A program made the position numbers and the translations under genes. The notes below the pieces were generated by a model, which worked only from the letters and a program-made list of their open reading frames with translations, made no database searches and had not been told where the DNA came from. 45,204 nucleotides of DNA from Hydnum rufescens UP504 (taxonomy: Eukaryota; Basidiomycota; Agaricomycetes; Cantharellales; Hydnaceae): the NCBI GenBank assembly GCA_014904985.1, contig MU129196.1, forward strand, positions 1 through 45,204. The letters run 5' to 3'. Positions 1 through 8,995 of the stretch are shown here, piece after piece; positions within the stretch are counted from its first letter, which is position 1, and the number at the start of each line of letters is the position of its first letter.

Positions 1-1102
1 TGGCTTGAAGCCAGAATGCTCCAGAAGCTACCTCAAAGAACATTGCTAAGTCCTATTTGAAGATGTCATGTGCAGATTTGGTTGTGTTCTCCAATTGACT
101 ACTGATAATGGCTCTGAATTTGAAGGAATTGTACAGATAATGGCTGACAAATACAAAGTGCCAATTGTCCGAGCTGCCCCCTATCACCCGGAAGCAAATG
201 GAATGATTGAGCGACATCACAGGTCTTGGATTGGGTCATTATTCATTGCTTGTAAAGGAAATCCGAGTCATTGGTCACGTTACTTTTATGCTTGTATGTG
301 GGCAGACCGGGTTACAACAAAGCGGACCACAGGCCACACCCCTATTATTTATTATATGGCAAACACCACATTTTTCCATTTGACATTACGGATGCATCCT
401 GGTACACACTTGACTGGCATTCAATTAAAACAACTGAAGAATTACTCACGATCCAGGCAATTCAATTAGCTCATAGAGATGACGATATCAAGGAAGCATC
501 CGAAGCTCTATTACAATCCCGGATTAAAAGCGCCCAGAACTTTGCATTACATAATGAACACATGCTCGTTGAAGGAAATTACCAGCCCGGCACTCTTATA
601 TTAGTCTTTAACTCTGCATTAGTCACACAACAAGGCCGAAAGGGAGAAGTCCAGTGGATGGGTCCCTACCGTGTACAAAAACAAAATGACCGTGGGTCCT
701 ACGAGTTAAATGAATTGGATGGTACTCCTATGAATGCCGTATTTGCAGCTAACCGAATTAAGAAATATTATTCACGCGACCACATACCAAAAATGGATAT
801 TACAAATCATCATGACGAAATGGGACATGAACTATCAGCAGATGTATATGCAATCACAGCCACTGTTCCAAATCAGGAATTAATTGATAACAACGCCGGG
901 ATATCACGGGATTTCGAGTACTGGGAATGACCCCTGGGTGTCCTTCGGTCCGGAAAACCATTTACAGAATTATTTGTGGCCAACACAGCAGGCTACTAAT
1001 AGTTGGGAGTATTGGGGCGATAAACTTATTGAGTGGCATCGCCGGTTAATTGTCAGCGAAATCTCATCTTCAGATTCAGACATGTCATTGGGTACATCAT
1101 GA
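1..1102 (+). pseudogene. Ty3/gypsy Pol integrase C-terminal remnant
   Basis: Remnant of a retrotransposon integrase, the enzyme that joins element cDNA to the host genome. The catalytic-core signature LTTDNGSEFEG (from about position 95) and the following SPYHPEANG-like stretch ending in GMIERHH are readable; these are typical of chromodomain-type fungal gypsy elements. The C-terminal barrel RKGEVQWMGPYRV and the end AANRIKKYY lie at about 640-770. The protein is spread over all three frames: the first 60 bases read WLEARM, then SKNIAKS, then LFEDV in successive frames, another one-base loss sits in the C-run at 339-342, and a further shift near 925 moves the tail into the frame ending at 1102. 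The 5' part (reverse transcriptase, RNase H) lies outside the window. Non-functional. Confidence 0.88.
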
Positions 1103-1117
1103 GGCATACGGGAAATT

Positions 1118-1137
1118 AAAAAAAAAAAAAAAAAAAA
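1118..1137 (+). repeat. Poly-A tract (20 A)
   Basis: A run of 20 A directly downstream of the integrase tail. It could be the A-rich polypurine tract region next to a lost 3' LTR or simply a microsatellite. No LTR start is recognisable after it. Confidence 0.8.
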
Positions 1138-1165
1138 CCTAGATCCTCATCCCCGAAGCTAAAGC

Positions 1166-1174
1166 CATATAAAA
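1166..1174 (+). promoter_or_regulatory. TATA-like box
   Basis: CATATAAAA, about 510 bases upstream of the ATG at 1680 that starts the most protein-like reading leading into the coiled-coil frame. Weak evidence by itself; listed because comparable boxes precede three of the four small open frames further on. Confidence 0.3.
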
Positions 1175-1795
1175 TGAGTCACCCGATGAGTCACCCCGAG
1201 TCATCAGAGCAAACCAAGATCAAATCAAGATTTTAAGCCGAACCCCAAACGTGTTGAACGAATCCGGAAAGTACCGAAAGACCACGACGTGAAAGCGTGG
1301 TTCCCTACACAAAGAAAAACCCCACCCGCACATTCTGACGACCACCCAACGCTCTCTCTGCTTGCTTTCTGTCGGGGTCTCCTATCTAAAGGTTATATGA
1401 TATGTCTTAATGACTGTCACAGTCAGAAAAGACCAATGGTGACCCTGCTTCTCTTCTCTTTGATCTTTTTTCGCTCAAGCGATAACCTCAGCTGCTGTGG
1501 TCTATGTTCCATGGAACGGTACGGGTTCCACCAGAATAAAAAGAAGGCAAAACGCTGACCTTGAGCAGCAGCCTGCCCTTTTCTCTCATCTGTCTTCAAC
1601 ATGCCCAGTCTCTCAATTCCCGCACTATTTCGACCTTTCTCACTCTGCCACCCTCTCTGACCAAGCTCTCGCTTAACGAATGGGTATCCGTTACGACGAC
1701 CAAGACTCTCGACCCTCGCAAAAAGGATTCGTTCATGTATAAAGACAAACAGATGCCCTTTGGAGGAGCGACATCAGCCGAAATCCGCTGCCTGA

Positions 1796-2710
1796 GAAAA
1801 ACCCAATGACCACAAAGCCTCACCCGCATTCCTAGCGGATACACTCGAGTTATACAGTTCCTTCCCAGAGTACAGATCTCCTCCTCATGCTATCCCTCGA
1901 CCACCTCCTTCTTCTCCGACCCCGGTTTTACACGCTCCCTCCTCTTTCTCCCTCGACCCTCCTCATTCTCGCAAAAATTCCAAACCGCATAAGAAACTGT
2001 CGAAAATCAAGCTCAGTTCCTATCGTGCTTATCCGGCCCTGCGCCAAGTGATGGAGGCTCACGAAGCCAACCATCGCAACCACGTTGAATCTATTCACGT
2101 CAACTATTATGACAAGCGCGAATCGGACGTCGAAGACATCACGAAAATTCTTTCCCTCCTCCATCGCACCCTCGACTCCCGCGAGTTCGAAATTACGGCC
2201 ATGATCGACGCTGCTGCTGCCCTCACTTGCCAGACCCACTCTCTCGATGAACAACATCGAAAATTAAAGGAGACAGAGTCCGAAACCGTTAAAAATCACA
2301 AGGATTCGGTCGACCTTTACACTAAAGCAATGGCCGGTCAAGGGCAGTCCCAGGTAGACAAGTTTTCTCGGATCTTCACACTCGCCGCGGACATCATGTC
2401 CCAGGAAGAAACCTCATCCAATCCTTTCTTTGCCTTCAAACTTCATCGACGATTCGCGCCTCATCTGCTGGGACTCGCCTGGGCTATCGCCCAACCTCAC
2501 TCTTCTATCTCTGCTTTTACACTGGATTCTGAGTTGATCGCGTGTTACTCACAAGTTGTCCAAGGCCTTCAACTCAAACTTTATGATCACGAATGGTCAG
2601 AACTGAAGGACGATATCAACGAGTACGAATACGCTGATCTCCCATGGTCCCAAATGGTCCAGGAACTTTGTGGTGACCCGTTGTTGGAGCATGAGGATGA
2701 TGGATGGTAA
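1796..2710 (+). CDS. Unrecognised coiled-coil-like protein, 5' end uncertain
   Basis: I do not recognise this protein. One frame is open from 1796 to the stop at 2710 (305 sense codons), with an internal ATG at 2051. The first ~70 residues are Pro/Ser-rich (PRPPPSSPTP), followed by a basic patch (HSRKNSKPHKKLSK) and a charged, probably helical segment (residues ~85-190) with many Glu/Lys/His. The C terminus is acidic (LLEHEDDGW). A short peptide starting at the ATG at 1680 (MGIRYDDQDS) is in another frame and may be the true N terminus separated by a frameshift. It could be a Gag-like protein of a lost retroelement or a lineage-specific host gene. The region keeps CpG, unlike the old repeats nearby. 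Confidence 0.4.
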   Translation, partial: EKPNDHKASPAFLADTLELYSSFPEYRSPPHAIPRPPPSSPTPVLHAPSSFSLDPPHSRKNSKPHKKLSKIKLSSYRAYPALRQVMEAHEANHRNHVESIHVNYYDKRESDVEDITKILSLLHRTLDSREFEITAMIDAAAALTCQTHSLDEQHRKLKETESETVKNHKDSVDLYTKAMAGQGQSQVDKFSRIFTLAADIMSQEETSSNPFFAFKLHRRFAPHLLGLAWAIAQPHSSISAFTLDSELIACYSQVVQGLQLKLYDHEWSELKDDINEYEYADLPWSQMVQELCGDPLLEHEDDGW

Positions 2711-3523
2711 ACTCTCCATGTCCCTCTTCTTGTAAATCTCCCCATCCCTCTTCCTTTCTTCCTCCATCTTTTTTCCACGGAGCTTGTTCTCGCATTCCTC
2801 CTCCAAATTCTCGAGTTGCTTTCTTTTTTTACAAAAACCATGATTTGAAACTCTCATGTACGACTACGTCTATCCTCGGTTAAAAATCACAGAAAATATT
2901 TTATAAAGAAAGGACTAGAAAAATGCAAAAGCTTTAAAAAGGGCCAAAAGTCCGAGTTAGGAATCAGAGCTGAGTCCACATCCGGGGTAGCAAAAGGCGG
3001 ATTATGAAGCTAAAACAACGAACCCAACGATATTCTAATGATAACCTGAACGAGGAAGAGGTCAGCGCTAAAATCAGGACCCCTAAACAAAATGATGTCG
3101 CGAGAGGCAACTCGAAATTTAAAACCTTCGCCAACCAAGATATAAGAACTTCATGGGCTTTAGAAACTCTCACACTAAGGGAGAAACATTGTACAGTAAA
3201 AAATAAGACCAGTAGGCTGAGTTCTAGTAGGGCAATTACCATGCCATTCCATGCTAAAAAGTGTTATTCTGCTGGCAAAATTAAAAGGAACATCTTCTAA
3301 GTTACGAATTTCAGTTTGCGCATTCATGACGACCTGCCAAATGCACGAGCGAAGGTTTTGCTCTCATGGTTCATTGGCGCTTAGACGAGTGCTTCCGCTT
3401 AAGTAAATGTACCACGTAATCCGGAATTTGCCTTGCCATGAAGAAACAACACCATTCTGTTCCACACCTAAGTGATGACCTTGTCGCTTTCTGCGACTTT
3501 GTCATCGTGCAAGAAAGCTCCTT
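2711..3523. other. No supported gene
   Basis: Contains a CT-rich stretch just after the preceding frame (2715-2830) and then mixed sequence. A 98-codon frame at 3004-3300 has no domain, no convincing start context and a competing frame on the other strand, so I do not call it. Confidence 0.5.
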
Positions 3524-4405
3524 CTCTCAGGTTCCTACGCATCCTTTCAAAGTCCCTGCACTGTTTCTCAGGCTCCTATGCATCCTTTCGAGTCCCCACG
3601 CTATCTTTCGGGCTCCTACGCATCCTTTCGAGTCTCCACACTATCTTTTGAGTTCCTACGCATCCTTTTGAAGTCCCCATGCTGTTTCTCGGGCTCCTAT
3701 GCATCCTTTCAAGTCCCCGCGCTATCTTTCGAGTTCCTACGCTATTTCTTGAAGTCCCCATGCTGTTTCTCGGGCTCCTACGCATCCTTTTGAGTCCCTG
3801 CGCTGTTTCTCGGGCCCCTACACATTCTTTCGAGTCCCCATGCTATCTTTTGAGTTCCTACGCTATCTTTTGAGTCCCTGCGCTGTCCTTCGAGTTCCTA
3901 CGCACCCTCTCGAATCCACCCTTTCGAGTCCCCATGCTATCTTTCGAGTCCCTGCACTGTCCTTCGAGTTCCTACACTATTTCTCGAAGTCCCTATGCTA
4001 TTTCTCGAAGTCCCTACGCTATTTCTCGAAGTCCCCACACTATTTCTCGAGTCCCCGCGCTGTCTCTCGAGTTCCCATGCACCCTTTTGAATCCCCACGC
4101 TATCTCTCAATTCCCGAGCACTATCTTCGAATCCCCGCGCTATCCCTCGATTCCTGAGCCTTTTTCTCGAATCCCTGTGCCTTTTCTCGAGTCCCCACGC
4201 CTCTCTCTCGACTCTCACGACTCCATTTAAGCTCCTCTTGACTCCCACGACTCCTTTCCAAATCCCTCTCGCCTTCCACGAATGTTTTCCAAGTCCCTCT
4301 CAATTCCCGTGACATTTTTTCGAGTCCTTCTCACTTTTCACAATGTTTTTTCGAGTCCCTCTCAATTTCCATGACTTTACTCGAGTCTCCCTCAATTTTC
4401 TCGAC
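3524..4405 (+). repeat. 20-bp minisatellite, about 43 degenerate units
   Basis: Tandem array with a basic unit of about 20 bp, consensus CTTTCGAGTCCCCACGCTAT, alternating with a sister unit like CTTTCGGGCTCCTACGCATC. Units drift towards TTTCTCGAAGTCCC at 3980-4060 and decay into CT-rich sequence after 4200. Because 20 is not a multiple of three, every frame is a shifted repeat, so the Ser/Pro-rich frames on the plus strand and Arg/Gly-rich frames on the minus strand are by-products. Confidence 0.88.
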
Positions 4406-4552
4406 TTCTGCCAAGTAATCTCTCCACCTGGCCAAAACCCTTTCAATCTAAAACCCTCCCCTTCTATCTTCCCATACCACCTTCTGTCAAGACCAGTTAA
4501 ACACTTTGAATTGTAACTATTCATACGCGACTTAGAAAAATAAAGTACCTTT

Positions 4553-4575
4553 AAAAAAAAAAAAAAAAAAAAAAA
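4553..4575 (+). repeat. Poly-A tract (23 A)
   Basis: Run of 23 A following AATAAAGTACC at 4539-4550. The AATAAA plus long A tract could mark the 3' end of a retroposed transcript lying across the minisatellite. Confidence 0.7.
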
Positions 4576-4723
4576 GAATGAAAGGAACAAAAGGAACAAA
4601 AGCCAACAAGCAAAATCAAAGTACAAAATCAAAGTACCACCCTAGAATCCCTAAAACCGTATCCTAGAATCCCTAAATAAGGAAACTTTTAAAAAAATCA
4701 GTCAAATTAAGAACTCAGAGAGG

Positions 4724-4730
4724 TATAAAA
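4724..4730 (+). promoter_or_regulatory. TATA box (TATAAAA)
   Basis: TATAAAA, 109 bases upstream of the ATG at 4839; consistent spacing for a fungal core promoter with a leader of about 80 bases. Confidence 0.4.
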
Positions 4731-4838
4731 AACAGAGGAAAATGGCCATGGCCAGACATACCTTGAATCCCACACCACTCGTAAGCCACGAACGAATATT
4801 GATGAGCGGATTCTAAAAATCCTTCCCAAATTAGGCAA

Positions 4839-5151
4839 ATGTCCGACGAATTCAATTTGCTTGAAGTTCCCCATGCAGTTCACATTAACGTCGGCATGTA
4901 TACAACTGATCGAAATTCACCCTTCCTTTCTATTCGACTAGGCGATTTTGGCACAGTTTACCCAGACAAACACGATCCCATCGGTTTATTTCTTCGCCCG
5001 AATTGATGGAATTCGTTATCGCAACATGCATGCAGATGGCCCTATGTTTTTGGCTGAGATTATTCTGGGTCTTACTGTGTTTGGAGGGATCGATCCAACT
5101 CAATGTCCCAACCCCTTCTTTTCATGTGACTTTTCACCCCCTCCCAGTTAA
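4839..5151 (+). pseudogene. Unrecognised short protein A, frameshifted
   Basis: Not recognised. From the ATG at 4839 the frame reads MSDEFNLLEV...GDFGTVYPDK and stops at TGA 5004-5006 (55 codons). A second frame, open until 5151, carries the natural-looking continuation DGIRYRNMHADGPMFLAE followed by the hydrophobic strand IILGLTVFGG. A one-base change around 4980-5000 would explain the switch. A third segment (KEYHVFLTLKAK, about 5150-5190) again changes frame. Size and the hydrophobic strand near the C terminus resemble the three frames that follow, so it may be a decayed member of a small local family. Confidence 0.35.
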
Positions 5152-5420
5152 AAGAATATCATGTGTTTCTGACCCTGAAAGCCAAATCAAATCTGGAAAT
5201 TGAAAAATTGAATCACCATGAATTAATTGCAAAACACCCTGTGATTGCAAAAACGCCTTGTGATTAAATGCACCCTGGAATTAAAACCACAAGTGATCGC
5301 CATGGCTCAGGTGTCTAATTAAGTCCCCATTCCAAGAAATTAAATGCCGACTTCCAGAAAGCGATTTAAAGAACACTGAATTATGCAAAATTCCCCAAGA
5401 TTGTTCTATTATCACTCATC

Positions 5421-5849
5421 ATGTCTGCAATCAAATTCCCGTATCCCGAAGGACGTTACCCACGCTACGAATATCCCGATGACGTATTCGATCTGTCCCA
5501 TCAATTCATCGAGCGAAAGGGGTTTGGCAAAGTCGTTTTCTGCCTTGGAGTGGAGGACACGAGTGGATTGATGGTGGCGTATATTCCCAGAGGTGTCCCA
5601 TTCGTTTTCCAGGCCTATATCGAATCCGTGGACGAATACAACTTCGCCTTCATTACGATCCTACTTCCCATCAGTTACCAACACGTCGATTGTTCGTTTG
5701 GGAACGTTCTCCTATCATCGATCTTGGAGCCCAAGGATTTCCCATTCCCACCCATCTCTCCCTTCATGTCTCTCATTTATTCCATCACAAATCCACTCCA
5801 CTGGAGATCTGTCAGACGTTCCATGTGTAATTTCCTTCGTCATCTCTGA
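5421..5849 (+). CDS. Unrecognised 142-aa protein B
   Basis: Intact frame from ATG (context TCATCATGTC) to TGA. No family recognised. The N terminus is aromatic and Pro-rich (FPYPEGRYPRYEYPDD). The middle has two alternating hydrophobic strands, GKVVFCLGVEDTSGLMVAY and YNFAFITILLPIS, suggestive of a beta-rich fold. The C terminus has a basic patch (HWRSVRRSM). There is no signal peptide. No strong TATA precedes it (only TTTAAAG near 5366). It lies between two similar-sized frames on the same strand, spaced by about 300 bases. Composition and length favour a real, fast-evolving or mobile-element-borne gene. Confidence 0.42.
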   Translation: MSAIKFPYPEGRYPRYEYPDDVFDLSHQFIERKGFGKVVFCLGVEDTSGLMVAYIPRGVPFVFQAYIESVDEYNFAFITILLPISYQHVDCSFGNVLLSSILEPKDFPFPPISPFMSLIYSITNPLHWRSVRRSMCNFLRHL

Positions 5850-6015
5850 TTCAAAAGGATCTGGAACCTAGACAGCTGTTCTTTCTTTTCAAATGATCAT
5901 ATGCTAAAAATGGAATGAAGGCAAAGGATTTGATTTGAATTTGAAAACAATTCACAAGGGAATGACAGCTGTCAGAAGTAAAACGAATAAGGAAATCATG
6001 TCAAACTCAGGATGA

Positions 6016-6170
6016 GGATAAAAGGGCAGTGAAAGTCATTCCAGAACCCCATTCTCCTCCTCTCATCCCTCTCAGTTCGTTTGAGTTCCTTCTCTCCTCT
6101 TTCTTTCTCTTTTCTCATCTTTTCTCTTCTCATCTCTCTCTCAGATCCTATCATCATTTTTCTTTCATTT
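6016..6170 (+). promoter_or_regulatory. TATA-like box and CT-rich leader
   Basis: GGATAAAAGGG at 6016-6026 is followed by a dense pyrimidine tract (6046-6170, many CTCT/TTTCT blocks) ending just before the ATG at 6174. TATA plus a CT-rich leader is a common layout of fungal promoters and 5' UTRs. This is the best-looking promoter in the first 7 kb. Confidence 0.45.
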
Positions 6171-6173
6171 CCA

Positions 6174-6560
6174 ATGGACCCCACTATCGTCCCAGCTGTG
6201 GAAAAATGCACAGAAGGTATGATTAATCCTTCAAATTTCCCAAGGTCTTTAAATGATATATCAAAAGAAGAATCAGGAAACAAGAAGTTCATCGAGTTGT
6301 ACCTTCTGGTAGAGGATGACACATCGTTTTATCTTTCGTTCCAGGCTGGAAAACCAGGATGGTTTTGTCCAGATATGCTTGCCAAGGAGAGGAAGTTTAC
6401 CAGGGCGTTTCTAAACTGGATGATGGTTAAATCTGTAGTGCCTGAGAGTCCCAACTTCAAAGTTGAAGTTAGATTAGGGATCGCAGTCCAGAATGCCCCT
6501 GAAAGGGAAGCGTGTATCCATCCCCTTTTTACCCATAATCCCTTTGATGCACGTATTTGA
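6174..6560 (+). CDS. Unrecognised 128-aa protein C
   Basis: Frame is open from 6081, but ATG 6174 (CCAATGGAC, after the pyrimidine tract) is the likely start. Family not recognised. Order: polar N terminus with PSNFPRSLNDIS, a strand KKFIELYLLVEDDTSFYLSF, a loop with GKPGWFCPDM, a Trp-containing helix (RAFLNWMMVK), then a strand NFKVEVRLGIAVQ and a short tail. The two hydrophobic strands have the same order and spacing as in protein B (VEDT versus VEDD). No signal peptide or membrane segment. Confidence 0.45.
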   Translation: MDPTIVPAVEKCTEGMINPSNFPRSLNDISKEESGNKKFIELYLLVEDDTSFYLSFQAGKPGWFCPDMLAKERKFTRAFLNWMMVKSVVPESPNFKVEVRLGIAVQNAPEREACIHPLFTHNPFDARI

Positions 6561-6680
6561 ATCACATCTTGTCCTGTTCCCCCATCCCTTGTTTCCTAAA
6601 AAGAATTACAAAAAGAACATATGATTTTCAGGACAAGTTTGACGCAAAAGGAAAGAGTCATGAGGCCATCAAGAAATAGT

Positions 6681-6687
6681 TATAAAG
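6681..6687 (+). promoter_or_regulatory. TATA box (TATAAAG)
   Basis: TATAAAGGGCCC starts 47 bases upstream of the ATG at 6728, a tight but plausible promoter-to-start distance. The GGGC following the A-run is also present at the box near 6016. Confidence 0.45.
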
Positions 6688-6727
6688 GGCCCATCGAATA
6701 CAGACCTTGTTAGCATCAGCCCCAGCC

Positions 6728-7318
6728 ATGCCTATCCAGCAACTTTCACTTGTCTATCGCCATTTTGATCACATCGACGACGATCCTTTCATTGGCATCC
6801 ATTCTTCCACTCCCATTTGCTATTCCCCTACACCTGAAAATTCGTTTGAAGGGATCGTTCTATCAAAAAGTATCAAGTGGACGAGATACATTATCTGGGT
6901 ACGAGATCACTATGCCCCCTACCAACGAAAGGACCTCGAAGTTGTCCTGGTAGTCGCCTTACGAATTCCAACTGGTGACAAGATACCTCCTCGAGTATTC
7001 CCAACTTCAGTTCTCAATCTGGAAGTAATAGATGCTGTCCAGGGTAAGAGGTTTTCTCCATGCGACAAAGACCATTTAATCGAGTGGGAGCAGATATCTA
7101 CCCAACAGTCAGTCAAATCTATCGAGCGCGACATTTTACATTGGACAAGGCATTGCAGTGGATGGAAGGATGGACTTGGTGGTTTCAAGAGTGGAAAAGT
7201 AGAAGGAATGAAGATGAAGTCTTTACTGAATATGGGTGGCAGAAGTAGGAATTCACAGTGCATTGCAAGGGACTGCAATCTAAAGTGTTCGCCATCTGTA
7301 GAAGGAATAACTGGCTAG
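6728..7318 (+). CDS. Unrecognised protein D with a frame switch near 7050
   Basis: The frame from ATG 6728 is open to 7318 (196 aa), but its last third looks unnatural. A second frame over 7060-7248 gives a much more protein-like, Trp-rich helix (ALQWMEGWTWWFQEWKSRRN) ending in EYGWQK. The likely product is therefore the first frame to about 7045 joined to the second, through either a one-base indel or a small intron (GTAAGAGG donor-like site at 7045). Visible parts: acidic N terminus with HFDHIDDDPF, strand WTRYIIWVRDHYA, strand DLEVVLVVALRIP. The strand pattern parallels proteins A-C. No known family recognised. Confidence 0.42.
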   Translation: MPIQQLSLVYRHFDHIDDDPFIGIHSSTPICYSPTPENSFEGIVLSKSIKWTRYIIWVRDHYAPYQRKDLEVVLVVALRIPTGDKIPPRVFPTSVLNLEVIDAVQGKRFSPCDKDHLIEWEQISTQQSVKSIERDILHWTRHCSGWKDGLGGFKSGKVEGMKMKSLLNMGGRSRNSQCIARDCNLKCSPSVEGITG

Positions 7319-8209
7319 TATCTGAAAACGCGAGTTTGGAAGTGCTCTGACCTTAAACCTCGATCAATGATCTGTTGGAGTGTTTAGGACAACTTTATCA
7401 TGCTACAGCCCAAAGATATCAAGGAAACTCAGTTGAAATAACTCCATTTGACAAACAAAATAAAAAGTTTTCTACATGTCAAAAAATATGCTTATGTAAC
7501 CAAGATTTGTAATCAAAAACCCGGACTCAAAAGTATGACAAAGCTATTTGTATGACTAAGCAAAAGATATGACTCAGCCTGATTTAGTCATCCAAACGTC
7601 CCACAACTGCGCCATTCCAAACATCACACAGACTTTGGTGCAGAAAAGTACACAGACATCCAAAAATACATATAAGGAATCAAATTTTGTAGTTTTAGGT
7701 AGCTTTTAGATAAGACTCCCCTCGAAATAAAGTAGTTACAGACGAGAAATTCAAGTGGCCAAGTAACTGAAAGGCGTACTCAGAGCAACAATCGAGAAGT
7801 TGTAGATAGTTGTAGGACCCTCAGTGTAGGTGTGCTAGACATCTAAGCCCTGAATCATACGATAATAGGTTCAAGCCCATAAAAGTTTAAAATCAGAAAT
7901 AGCTTCTAAGTTTCAATTCGACAATCGTGATACAAGTAGTCCAGCTAGAGTCAGAAACATTACGTCATATCAGAGTCATCCATACCATTTCTATACCTAG
8001 TAAGCCAATCAACCCATTGAGACTAACCTGAGCCCCTCCCATACCTTTTCATTCCCAATTCCTATAACCTTAGCCAACATCTGGTGGTGTTAGTAATTTC
8101 TGCAGAGCGATAAAGCATCTTCTACACCATTCATCATTTATTTGGTGTTCTTTGATAGATGTAAATTACAGATTTCAGGGTGTTGTATCCTGGAGTGGTT
8201 TGGATTAAA
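7319..8209. other. No gene; CpG-poor spacer
   Basis: AT-rich sequence with no convincing open frame, RNA gene or repeat boundary. CpG drops sharply from here, marking the change from the gene-like block to old repeats. Confidence 0.5.
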
Positions 8210-8770
8210 AATGACTGCAAACAACGAGAAATACTTCTTAAGATCAGTGCAATTTGAAGTAAATTCATTGTGGACACTTCATTTTTGATCAGATAAACAC
8301 ATAATTGGTATGAATCAATAGGTATTAATCACAGATTTCCGGATGATGTATTCATGAGTTGATCCGATCAACAACGATGGAGAAATTCATGAAATACTCC
8401 TTAAGAGTACTGCATTTGCCCCTGATTATGTAACCAATCCATGACTTGGAATCAAGGGCTAGCCTGGATTACATAATACAAGTACACCAGGTCCCCCTTA
8501 ACAGCAAGCAAGACACTTTGAGAAGGAATCCAAGTCCAAATAAGATGGGCAAGTTGAATTGACATGTCCACCATAAAACAAGCTTGAGGTAGACATAAAA
8601 TTAATACAATCCTGTGGCCTGTTGAAGACCTGGCAAGTTTGCCTCATGTACAGGGTAAAGGAACATTCCATTTGTGTGGTTTTCAAAGCATGGAATTCAA
8701 GTTCCTTCTGAAATGAATGAAAGGCACAACAAAATTGGAGAATATTGTTACATTCAGAGTTCATTCATTG
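8210..8770 (+). repeat. R1 repeat, truncated copy
   Basis: Shares with the longer R1 copies the blocks GAGTTGATCCGATCAA (near 8356), ATACTCCTTAAGAGTACTG, GGCAAGTTGAATTG (near 8548) and CTGTTGAAGACC (near 8617) in the same order. It lacks the 5' part and the CCAACA end. Confidence 0.65.
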
Positions 8771-8940
8771 GATAATTTGGCTCCTACTTATTACCATCTT
8801 CTTTTTGTTTTTCTTTCCAGAAATAGTACTATATAGTATTAATTTTATGTCTTGATACTTTCCATTATTCATACTGTCCTTGTGGCACTGGCACTTGGGT
8901 GCTTTTTGGGTACTGGCAATTGCTGGCATTGTGTTCATGT

Positions 8941-8995
8941 CTCTGAAACTATGCAGCCACACACTGAACAGGCAAGCCAACAACCACACACCTGC
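8941..8995 (-). repeat. Paralogous empty site and half of hairpin B
   Basis: On the minus strand this reads ...GCCTGTTCAGTGTGTGGCTG, the uninterrupted version of the site that holds the solo LTR at 37989-38852. It ends with CCACACACCTGC (plus strand), the left half of a hairpin-B sequence interrupted by the R1 copy that follows. Confidence 0.6.

Noticed and set aside
1561..1809. 82-codon plus-strand frame and 82-codon minus-strand frame over the same bases
   Set aside because: Ser/Thr/Leu-rich low-complexity translations; the ATG at 1680 in another frame reads more naturally into the frame beginning at 1796.
3576..4315. Arg/Gly- and Ser/Pro-rich proteins over the 20-bp minisatellite
   Set aside because: All six frames give repetitive peptides because the unit length is not divisible by three; there is no evidence of a gene.
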